Origin: CALCHA01 sp035548175
Lineage (GTDB): Bacteria > Planctomycetota > Phycisphaerae > WQYP01
Reading direction: 5' to 3'
NCBI GenBank assembly: GCA_035548175.1
Contig: DASZTO010000025.1
Location: 32,491-96,490, forward strand
DNA length: 64,000 nucleotides
In this document: positions 19,314-25,615 of the stretch, one piece after another
Numbering within the stretch: position 1 is the stretch's first letter
How the letters are laid out: every line of letters starts with the position of its first letter
Position numbers and translations under genes: made by a program
The notes under the pieces: generated by a model
The model's input: only the letters and a program-made list of their open reading frames with translations
The model's database searches: none
Told to the model about the DNA's origin: nothing

Positions 19314-19335
19314 GTCCCGTCAGGAGCATCTACGC

Positions 19336-19574
19336 ATGATCCGAATCGATCATAAGCAGTTCGAGCAGTCTCCCGCGGAATGCCTGCAAAAAGTACGCGC
19401 CGGCGAAACGCTCGTCATCACTCAGGACGCCGCTCCGTCGCCGAAATTCACCCCGTTTCAGCATCCGCCCCGGCAAAACGCCAAATCGGCCTCTTCAAAG
19501 GAATGATCGAGATTCTCCCCTCCTTCTTCGATCCCATATCCGAAGACGAACTCAAACAGTGGTACGGTGAATAA
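19336..19574 (+). pseudogene. Frameshifted Phd/YefM-type antitoxin
   Basis: ATG at 19336 with AGGAG upstream opens MIRIDHKQFEQSPAECLQKV...GETLVITQD, a typical Phd/YefM antitoxin start. The expected continuation SVAEIHPV...KRQIGLFKG and ...SFFDPISEDELKQWYGE is found in the next frame and ends at 19574. A single lost base near 19430-19434 explains this. The intact product would have been about 79 aa. The toxin remnant starts directly at 19575, the usual antitoxin-toxin order. Confidence 0.8.
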
Positions 19575-19670
19575 GTGCGATTTCTACTCGATACCTGCAC
19601 ATTCCTGCCGTACCTCGGCGACGCGCCATCTCTCCTCATCCGCCCATATCTGCTTCCCACATTCTGGTGA
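19575..19670 (+). pseudogene. Truncated PIN-domain toxin (VapC-like) remnant
   Basis: GTG directly after the antitoxin stop encodes VRFLLDTCTFLPYLGDAPSL, which matches the first strand and first catalytic Asp (LLDTCTFL) of PIN toxins. The frame then stops after 31 codons at 19670; a full VapC would be about 130 aa. The remainder has been deleted or replaced by the unrelated membrane gene that follows 4 bases later. Confidence 0.75.
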
Positions 19671-19673
19671 CCA

Positions 19674-20078
19674 ATGGCCCCAGAATCCCTGACCACTCAA
19701 CCGCACGGTGGCCAAAAATCCGGTGAGACGGCGACCAGGATGACCCCCGCGGAAGGCCGTCGCCGCGCCCTTCGTCTGCTTCTTCGAGCGATCGTTATCG
19801 AGGTTGCGCTCGCCCTCCTACTCCCCGGCCTTCTTGGTTCGGTGATGTGGTTCGAAGGCGCGCCTTCTGACGCCCTCACCGTAGAAACATTCGTTCTGGG
19901 ACTGCTGGCGTTCGGCTTCGGCCTCTCCCTCATGGTCGACCCCCTGATCCTCGCATGGCGCGCATCCGCGGTTTGGTGCCTCGCCCTCCTGCTCCTCGCC
20001 ACATCCTGCCTTCCCCTCGCCGCCGTCATGGGCACCATCGGCTGGTTTGTGCACCACTACAACCTCCACATGCACTGA
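19674..20078 (+). CDS. Hypothetical small membrane protein
   Basis: 134 aa with three predicted membrane helices (about residues 35-60, 70-92 and 97-124) and a short polar N-terminus. No family recognised. An internal ATG at 19740 (MTPAEGRRRALRLLL) is an alternative start; neither has a strong Shine-Dalgarno. It begins 4 bases after the VapC remnant, so it may have been brought next to it by the deletion that removed the toxin. Confidence 0.55.
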   Translation: MAPESLTTQPHGGQKSGETATRMTPAEGRRRALRLLLRAIVIEVALALLLPGLLGSVMWFEGAPSDALTVETFVLGLLAFGFGLSLMVDPLILAWRASAVWCLALLLLATSCLPLAAVMGTIGWFVHHYNLHMH

Positions 20079-20146
20079 AGGCGTTGCAAGAACCTTCCCC
20101 GTGCGCATTCGCGCCCATTTGTGCATAATCCCCCCCTCCAGTAAAA

Positions 20147-20187
20147 CCTTCGTGGTCCTTCGTCCCTTCGTGTCTTCGTGTTTACGT
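20147..20187. repeat. CTTCGTG-type short repeats in the pfkB leader
   Basis: Four imperfect copies of CTTCGTG/C with spacing of 8-10 bases occupy the region 20-60 bases before the ATG of the kinase gene. Similar TTCGTG repeats occur at 24402-24455 and 25528-25563. Confidence 0.75.
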
Positions 20188-20206
20188 CCCCCTCCCGGAG
20201 CTGCAA

Positions 20207-21133
20207 ATGTCCCTCCTCGTCACCGGTTCCCTCGGCATCGATTCCGTCTCCACCCCCGCTGGCTCCGTCGATCACGTCATCGGCGGCTCCGCCATCTACT
20301 TCGCCTGGGCCGCCGCCGCCTTCTCACACGTCCGCCTCGTCGCCGTCGTCGGTGAGGATTTCCCCGCCGAATTCGAAAACGCCCTCCGCCACCCCCACAT
20401 CGATCTCCGCGGCCTCGAACGCCGCAAAGGCTCCAAAACCTTCCGCTGGAAAGGCACCTACGACCCCACCATGAACGAGGCCACCACCCTCGAAGTCGAT
20501 CTCAACGTCCTCATCGAAGCCCCGCCCAAGCTCCCCGACGCCTACACCGATTCCAAAGTCGTCTTCCTCGCCGCCACCCATCCCAACCTCCAGCTCGACC
20601 TCCTCTCGCAAGTCAAAGGCAGCCCCCTCTCCATCGCCGACACCCGCGACCTCTGGATCAAGCAATTCCACGACGAATCCCTCGCCGCCTTCAAACATTT
20701 CGATGGCATCGTCCTCAACGATCTCGAAGCCCGCCTCCTCACCGGAAAAACCAACCTCGTCGCCGCTCTCCACCAGCTCCAATCACTCCTCAAGCCCAAC
20801 GGCCCGCGCATCGTCCTGCTCAAAAAAGGCGAGCACGGCGTCATCGCCTCCCTCCGCAACGACATCTTCGCTCTCCCCGCCTTCCCCACCCCCAACCTCA
20901 CCGACCCCACCGGCGCCGGCGACTCCTTCGCCGGCGGCCTCCTCGGCTACCTCGCCGCTCACCACACCACCGCCCACGACCTCCCCCCCTCCACCCTCAA
21001 AAACGCCATCGCCGCCGGAACCATCATGGCCTCCTTCACCATCGAAGACTTCTCCCTCACCCGCCTCCTCAAAGCCACCCCCGACGAAATCCACGCCCGC
21101 CTCGCCGCCTACAAAAAAATGCTCACCCTCTAA
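20207..21133 (+). CDS. PfkB-family sugar kinase
   Basis: Ribokinase-like carbohydrate or nucleoside kinase, 308 aa, cytoplasmic. It starts MSLLVTGSLGIDS, has the GGSAIYFAWAAA substrate-side motif near residue 25 and the C-terminal signature DPTGAGDSFAGG with the catalytic Asp. CGGAG upstream of the ATG supports the start. Substrate cannot be assigned; the form resembles PfkB proteins often annotated as sugar kinases in planctomycetes. No pathway genes lie beside it. Confidence 0.88.
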   Translation: MSLLVTGSLGIDSVSTPAGSVDHVIGGSAIYFAWAAAAFSHVRLVAVVGEDFPAEFENALRHPHIDLRGLERRKGSKTFRWKGTYDPTMNEATTLEVDLNVLIEAPPKLPDAYTDSKVVFLAATHPNLQLDLLSQVKGSPLSIADTRDLWIKQFHDESLAAFKHFDGIVLNDLEARLLTGKTNLVAALHQLQSLLKPNGPRIVLLKKGEHGVIASLRNDIFALPAFPTPNLTDPTGAGDSFAGGLLGYLAAHHTTAHDLPPSTLKNAIAAGTIMASFTIEDFSLTRLLKATPDEIHARLAAYKKMLTL

Positions 21134-21193
21134 CCTCCCCAGCCCGTCCGGAGTTCACACTTCAGTGTGCCCGCCGCCAAAAGCCTCTTCCCC

Positions 21194-22354
21194 TCACACC
21201 GCCCGTTTCCTCATCCAACCCCGCCGCTTCCCCCGCCGCGACGCCCCGCCTTTCGATTCCTTCAACCCCCCCTTCACCGCCCCCGACCGCCGCGCCGCCC
21301 CCATCCGCCGCCGCAGAAACGGATGCTCCAGCTTCGATATCATCTCCGGCCGCTTGCTGATCTCCTCGTAAAACGCCGCATCCCCCGAACTCCCCTTGCT
21401 CGCCTTGGCCAGGTCATGCAGGCTTTGCCGCAGGTGCCGGTCCGCTCGCCGCGCATACGTCGCGCACCGCGAAATCCACAGCTCCCGCGTCCCCCCCGTC
21501 ATCCGCTCCCGCTGGCACGAATGCTGCAACGCCACCACCCCATTCTCCAGTATGCTCAGCGCCCGGTTCCATCGCAGCACCACCGCCGCGATCTTCTTCC
21601 GCCCGGCGCCCCTCGACCCCGCATGCCGCAACTCCGAACGCTGCGACCGCATCGTCTCCCCTATCAGCTCCCGCCCTCGCCCGATCCGGTGCAGCACCGT
21701 CACAAAACGCAACCCTCGCGGCACAAAATTCACCGTCGCCCACCCCGAGCCCCCGCAGAACGTGCACCCCACAACCCCCAACCCTATGCACGGCTCGCAC
21801 ACATGCTTGTGCGTCCGCCCCTTCCCGCCGCAGTTGTCGCAAATCTCAAAGCCCCCCCGGCATACAAAACACGGATACTCCCCGAACGCCTCCGCCAACT
21901 GCCGCATCCCCCGAACCCCCAGTTGCTTCGACAGCCACCGCCCCAACGCCTCCCCCTCCGGCAAACGCCGATCCGCCACCGCTCCCACCACGCACCGCGC
22001 CGCATCCTCCAGCCTCCCCCCCTCCAGCGCCCGCACCAGCGGCTTCATCACAACCGAACCCTGCTCCTCACGTTCACGCACAAATCTCTCCCACTTACAA
22101 ATCACCCCCCTCGCCGGCGCCCGTTGCGGCAGGGGGGCGACATGAACTCGCAAAGTATACACCCCACCCCAAACTTCATAAATCCACGACTTCGCTCTCA
22201 ACCGCACCGCCCCTCCGCCGCCGCTCCAGTGCCCCTCCCAAGTCCGCACTTGCGCGTCTCCCTCATACACAAAAAATTCCCAACTCCCGCCTTCCACACG
22301 CCCGCCCCCCACAACCTCACCCCGCGCAGCCAATTCCGTCCTCCACCGCCCCAT
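21194..22354 (-). CDS. Hypothetical protein with DnaJ-type zinc-finger region
   Basis: 386 aa. The centre holds a Cys-rich stretch with CFVCRGGFEICDNCGGKG, CEPCIGLG and CTFCGGSG, the CxxCxGxG repeats of DnaJ zinc domains, but no J domain. The flanking regions are basic and unrecognised. The start at 22354 overlaps the stop of the upstream gene as TAATG, indicating translational coupling. Third gene of a minus operon with a saccharopine dehydrogenase-like protein and a membrane protein. It could be a chaperone-like or RNA-binding protein; unknown. Confidence 0.75.
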   Translation of the reverse strand: MGRWRTELAARGEVVGGGRVEGGSWEFFVYEGDAQVRTWEGHWSGGGGAVRLRAKSWIYEVWGGVYTLRVHVAPLPQRAPARGVICKWERFVREREEQGSVVMKPLVRALEGGRLEDAARCVVGAVADRRLPEGEALGRWLSKQLGVRGMRQLAEAFGEYPCFVCRGGFEICDNCGGKGRTHKHVCEPCIGLGVVGCTFCGGSGWATVNFVPRGLRFVTVLHRIGRGRELIGETMRSQRSELRHAGSRGAGRKKIAAVVLRWNRALSILENGVVALQHSCQRERMTGGTRELWISRCATYARRADRHLRQSLHDLAKASKGSSGDAAFYEEISKRPEMISKLEHPFLRRRMGAARRSGAVKGGLKESKGGASRRGKRRGWMRKRAV

Positions 22355-23487
22355 TAGGAAATCCCGTCCACCTGCTTCCACTCCCCCTCCAACGACTCCT
22401 GCTCCCAAAGCCTCAACCCGCGCCCAAGTAGATATCCCACCAGCCGCCTCGGCTCAATCCAGTCCTCCACGGGCACCACCCCGCGCTTCCTCAACCGCCC
22501 GCTCAAAATCTCCTCCGTCACAATCGCCGCCAGCGCCGACGGAATAAATCCCCCGTCCCGCTCCGCCATCAGCGCCAGCCGATGGACCGCCGCTTTCCCG
22601 CCGCGTATGCCCCCCACTTCAAAAATCACCCCGCCCTCATCCTTCCCCACAAGGCCGGCAAGCCACGACAGCCCCCGCACGAAAATACTCATCCGCTCCC
22701 ATGCCGGAAAGCCAGTCCGCGCCCGCAGCAGCGCCGACCACTGTAGCATGCGATTCAGCCACCAGTGCTCCGTCCCAGCCTTGAACGCCACTGTTCCCAC
22801 GCCAAACGTTTCAGGCAATACGTCCAGATTCGCCATCTCCAGCACCAGATACGTCAGACGACTTCCCACGGGACGGGGAAACTCCACCCACTCCGGCTCC
22901 GTCCACCCATATACACGTCTCATTTCTCCCCCCCTCGGCTCGTCCCAGCCGCGCCCCACGCCCCAAAGCATCGTGTAAAACATCGCCGGACCGCGATGCT
23001 TCCGAGTGTCCGGCGCGGCGATCGTGCGAATCGATGTCACACGATCAAAACGCCCCCGCACCCCCAGCGCGAACAACGCCTCCAGCCCCGGACACACCGA
23101 CGCACCGGACACCACCGTCACGCCCGCTGACTCCGCCTCCTGCCCAAGTTCACGCACCTCACGCGCAAAAATCCTATCCTCCGCAAGATCCACATACTGC
23201 CGCCCTGCACTGAGCGCCGCACGAAGCGGATTCAACGGCAACCTCTGAAACGGCCCCGCACAGTGCACCACCACGTCACACCCGCGCGCTAACCCCGTTA
23301 GCCTCGACAGATCCTTGAGGTCGCAAACAGCCAGTTTCACTCGCCCCGTCTCGGGGCATACGGCCTTCGGTCGCCGGCTCACCACCGTGATCGACGCCCT
23401 CGTGTGCTCCAGCAAATCCTTCACCAGGTATGTGCCATAAAACCCCGAGCCCCCCACCACCAGCACCCGACCTTCAATTTCCTGCAT
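22354..23487 (-). CDS. Saccharopine dehydrogenase-like NAD(P)-binding protein
   Basis: 377 aa from MQEIEGRVLVVGGSGFYG, a Rossmann dinucleotide site (GGSGFYG), then CDVVVHCAGPFQ and YVDLAED typical of the saccharopine dehydrogenase/trans-acting enoyl reductase group. GGAG lies just upstream of the start. The reaction is unknown; relatives act on lipids, amino acids or are of unknown function. The start overlaps the upstream membrane gene by 14 bases and its stop overlaps the next gene. Confidence 0.82.
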   Translation of the reverse strand: MQEIEGRVLVVGGSGFYGTYLVKDLLEHTRASITVVSRRPKAVCPETGRVKLAVCDLKDLSRLTGLARGCDVVVHCAGPFQRLPLNPLRAALSAGRQYVDLAEDRIFAREVRELGQEAESAGVTVVSGASVCPGLEALFALGVRGRFDRVTSIRTIAAPDTRKHRGPAMFYTMLWGVGRGWDEPRGGEMRRVYGWTEPEWVEFPRPVGSRLTYLVLEMANLDVLPETFGVGTVAFKAGTEHWWLNRMLQWSALLRARTGFPAWERMSIFVRGLSWLAGLVGKDEGGVIFEVGGIRGGKAAVHRLALMAERDGGFIPSALAAIVTEEILSGRLRKRGVVPVEDWIEPRRLVGYLLGRGLRLWEQESLEGEWKQVDGIS

Positions 23488-23911
23488 GTCTCCGCCCTGT
23501 ACGACCCGAATTCCATGACCACCACGAACGACCCCGGCTCCCCCTCCACGACACCCACAACACCATCCCAAACGGCGCCCACCAGATCACATCATTCAAT
23601 ACGTTCACCACCCCAAACCGCCACGGCAACGCCCCCCGTACCGCCGCCTCTACAAACCCCATCGGCCCCAGCACCTTCCCCAGAAACCCCACCAGCACGA
23701 TCGGCCAATGCCGCACCGGATCCCGCGCCGCCGCCAGATACCCCACCCCATACACCCCCACCATCATCCCAATGCACTGCCACAACTCCGGATATCTCGG
23801 CGCCGCCATCCCCATCAACCCCCAGAACGCCCCCGGAAATGCCACCACCCACGCCCCCCACGCCAGGTTATAAACCCCCGCCGCCACCAGCGAAATTCTC
23901 AAAAATCGCAT
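23474..23911 (-). CDS. Hypothetical membrane protein, first gene of a three-gene operon
   Basis: About 145 aa with four predicted membrane helices: residues about 4-25, 42-62, 70-92 and 100-120. An Arg/Trp-rich tail (RGSRGRSWWSW) follows. Start choice (23911, MRFLRISL) rests on AAGGG 9 bases upstream; ATG at 23920 is also possible. It overlaps the dehydrogenase-like gene, so their products may work together at the membrane, for instance on a lipid substrate (inference). Confidence 0.65.
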   Translation of the reverse strand: MRFLRISLVAAGVYNLAWGAWVVAFPGAFWGLMGMAAPRYPELWQCIGMMVGVYGVGYLAAARDPVRHWPIVLVGFLGKVLGPMGFVEAAVRGALPWRFGVVNVLNDVIWWAPFGMVLWVSWRGSRGRSWWSWNSGRTGRRHAGN

Positions 23912-24013
23912 CACCAACATCCCTTCCACCCCGCATCATCCCCCGTCCCCTCCCCCGACGCAATCCACCTCCACACCCCCTACGAACCCCACCCCGCACC
24001 AGAGCCAGAAAAA

Positions 24014-24147
24014 AAAAGGGGTCAGGAGTCATTTCAGCGTCAGGGGGGATAAAAACGGGAAAGGGTCAGGGGTGGGACATAAAAAGGGGTCAGGAGTCAT
24101 TTTACCTCCCTTGCTGCCGAAGCGAACGAGTAAAAGGGGTCAAACAT
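24014..24147. repeat. GGGGTCAGGAGTCATTT repeats
   Basis: Two identical 21-bp copies at 24014-24034 and 24082-24102, each AAAA followed by GGGGTCAGGAGTCATTT, with degenerate copies at about 24060-24080 and 24132-24147. I recall such sequences near REP/RAYT (Y1 transposase) loci in diverse bacteria, but no transposase gene is present here. First part of the repeat island. Confidence 0.8.
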
Positions 24148-24219
24148 CTTGTCCCCTCGCCTCCTTGTCTCCTTGTCTCCCCGTTTCACCTTGTCACCTT
24201 GCCACCTTGTCACCATGTC
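24148..24219. repeat. Octamer tandem repeat CTTGTCTC/ACCTTGTC
   Basis: Nine consecutive 8-bp units (24148-24219) such as CTTGTCCC, CTTGTCTC, ACCTTGTC and ACCATGTC. The complementary family, units such as AAGGAGAC, occurs at 34003-34066 on the + strand. No gene is involved. Confidence 0.9.
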
Positions 24220-24227
24220 ACCCCCCC

Positions 24228-24593
24228 CGCGCGCACAACCTGGCACGCCCCGCGGACACTCCCCGCAAAAAATTCCCTCCACAACCCCCGCACCCCCAAC
24301 CCCTTACCCCAATTCCCCCCGCGTCTCTGTGCGCACAAACTGGGCGCACCCCCCCTCTATAGACAAACAGGAGCACTGCGCCATGACCCAAACCCCAAAA
24401 AACCTTCGTGGTCGGGGGGGGGCTTCACCGCTTCGTGACTTCGTGTTTCCGTCGCCGGCCGTGGAGAGGGAAGCGGTGTGTCCATTTCCCCCAAAAACCT
24501 CATACACAAGCACCAAAACCCCACATTTGCAAAAACACAACGGCAAAAACTCAACGTTTTTCACCAAACCCCCCCTACACATCGAAGAAAACC
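24228..24593 (+). repeat. Dispersed ~365-bp element, copy A
   Basis: Homologous, in inverted orientation, to 62079-62438. Conserved blocks in order: GCGCACAAnCTGGCACGC (24231-24248); AAAATTCCCTCC; a palindrome TGTGCGCACA and CTGGGCGCA (24328-24348); CCCCTCTATAGACAAA (24353-24367); AGGAGCACTGCGCCATGA (24369-24386); then a block rich in CAAAAACC, AACGGCAAAAACTCAACG and ACACATCGAAGAAAA. TATAGA (24358-24363), AGGAG and ATG (24383) resemble expression signals. Between the ATG and the last block a variable stretch holds TTCGTG repeats. The frame from the ATG encodes KTSYTSTKT, HNGKNSTFF and PLHIEEN, also encoded from the same ATG in copy B. No terminal inverted repeats seen. Confidence 0.88.
24402..24455. 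repeat. TTCGTG repeats inside copy A
   Basis: Imperfect CTTCGTGG/CTTCGTGA/CTTCGTGT units fill the variable part of the dispersed element. The corresponding part of copy B carries a different heptamer (62208-62235). Confidence 0.65.
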
Positions 24594-24721
24594 CCACCTC
24601 CTCCACCGCCATTTCCCACAACCTTCACCAACTTTCAAAAAGAATTGAACCTTCCCGCCCTCACTCCCACCCCCTCCATTCACCACTCACCACCCACCCC
24701 TCGCCCCTCGCCCCTCCCCCC
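24594..24721. other. C-rich low-complexity spacer
   Basis: Region between copy A and the 3' end of bpt, made of CACC, CCCCTCG and ACCCC runs such as TCGCCCCTCGCCCCT. No gene, hairpin or promoter seen. Confidence 0.5.
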
Positions 24722-25465
24722 TCACTCCCCCGCCTCCCGCCACACCCCGTCCGTCCCCAGCACCTCGCACGGCCGAAACCGCGTCTTGTACTCCATCTTC
24801 TCGCAACCCTCCACCCAGAACCCCGCATACCAATACGGTATCTTCATCTCCCGCGCCCACATCATCTCGTACAACGCCGAAAACGTCCCCACCGACCGCT
24901 TCCCCTCCCGCGGATCAAAGTAAAAATACATGCTGCTCACGCTCGTCTCGCATACATCGCAAATCCCCACCCCCAGCAGCTTCCCCCCCAAATCCCGATA
25001 CTCAAACTCCACCGTCTCCACCGGCGACTGATACAAAAAATTCACGTACGCCATCACATCCCCCGCCTGCTTCCCATCATGCCACTCCCGCTGATACCGA
25101 TCGTACAACTCCCACTTCTCCGTCGTCGGCCGCGGCACCCCCACCCGCACCTGCACATCCCGGTTCCGCCGCATCACCCGCCGCTGGCTCTTGCTCATCG
25201 CCAGACGCCCCACCGCCACCCGCAGCGGCGCACACGCCCGGCACCCCACGCACATCGGCTGATACACCACCGCCCCGCTCCGCCGAAATCCCGCATCCAT
25301 CCACTTCTGGTACTCGCTCCCCGCCATCCGCTCCACCTGAAACGCCCGAAAACGCGCCTGCCGACCCGCCAAATACCCGCACGCATGCGCGCTCGTAATC
25401 GCCACCTCCTGCCTCACCGGCAACGGCCACGTCGGCCAATGACTCCGCGTCTGCTCCGCACTCAT
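24722..25465 (-). CDS. bpt: Aspartate/glutamate leucyltransferase (Bpt/ATE-like)
   Basis: Transfers leucine (or arginine in ATE1 relatives) from tRNA to N-terminal Asp/Glu, making an N-degron for ClpS/ClpAP. 247 aa, the usual Bpt size. Family motifs: CGYLAGRQARF, YQPMCVGCRACAPLRV (conserved Cys), SQRRVMRRNRD, and the C-terminal acyltransferase part YFDPREGKRSVGTFSAL with YKTRFRPCEVL. GGGGGG precedes the ATG. Aat, clpS and clpA are not in the window. Lone gene, divergent from polX. Confidence 0.88.
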   Translation of the reverse strand: MSAEQTRSHWPTWPLPVRQEVAITSAHACGYLAGRQARFRAFQVERMAGSEYQKWMDAGFRRSGAVVYQPMCVGCRACAPLRVAVGRLAMSKSQRRVMRRNRDVQVRVGVPRPTTEKWELYDRYQREWHDGKQAGDVMAYVNFLYQSPVETVEFEYRDLGGKLLGVGICDVCETSVSSMYFYFDPREGKRSVGTFSALYEMMWAREMKIPYWYAGFWVEGCEKMEYKTRFRPCEVLGTDGVWREAGE

Positions 25466-25527
25466 CCCCCCATTGTATCAATTCACCCCCCGCCCCTATC
25501 ATCCTGTCACCCGATACCTCCCATCCT

Positions 25528-25563
25528 TTTCGTGTCTTTCGTCTCTTTCGTCTCTTTCGTGGC
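25528..25563. repeat. 9-bp tandem repeat TTTCGTCTC upstream of polX
   Basis: Four contiguous 9-bp units: TTTCGTGTC, TTTCGTCTC, TTTCGTCTC, TTTCGTGGC. Followed at 25576-25607 by imperfect ATTCGTGTCC/ATTTGTGAAA/ATTTGTGGAT units. Together they occupy most of the intergenic space between bpt and polX. Confidence 0.9.
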
Positions 25564-25615
25564 CATTTACGCCGTCAATTCGTGTCCATTTGTGAAAATT
25601 TGTGGATCGTCCCCC

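Noticed and set aside
19575..19670. Functional short toxin gene
   Set aside because: Only 31 codons of a PIN domain; lacks all later catalytic acidic residues.
24148..25563. Possible CRISPR array
   Set aside because: The repeats are 7-9 or 21 bp and contiguous, without unique spacers of constant length, and no cas genes are present.
24149..25615. Upstream extension of the polX frame (about 490 codons)
   Set aside because: Runs through octamer repeats, copy A and antisense bpt; the peptide is low-complexity and the family start is at 25616.
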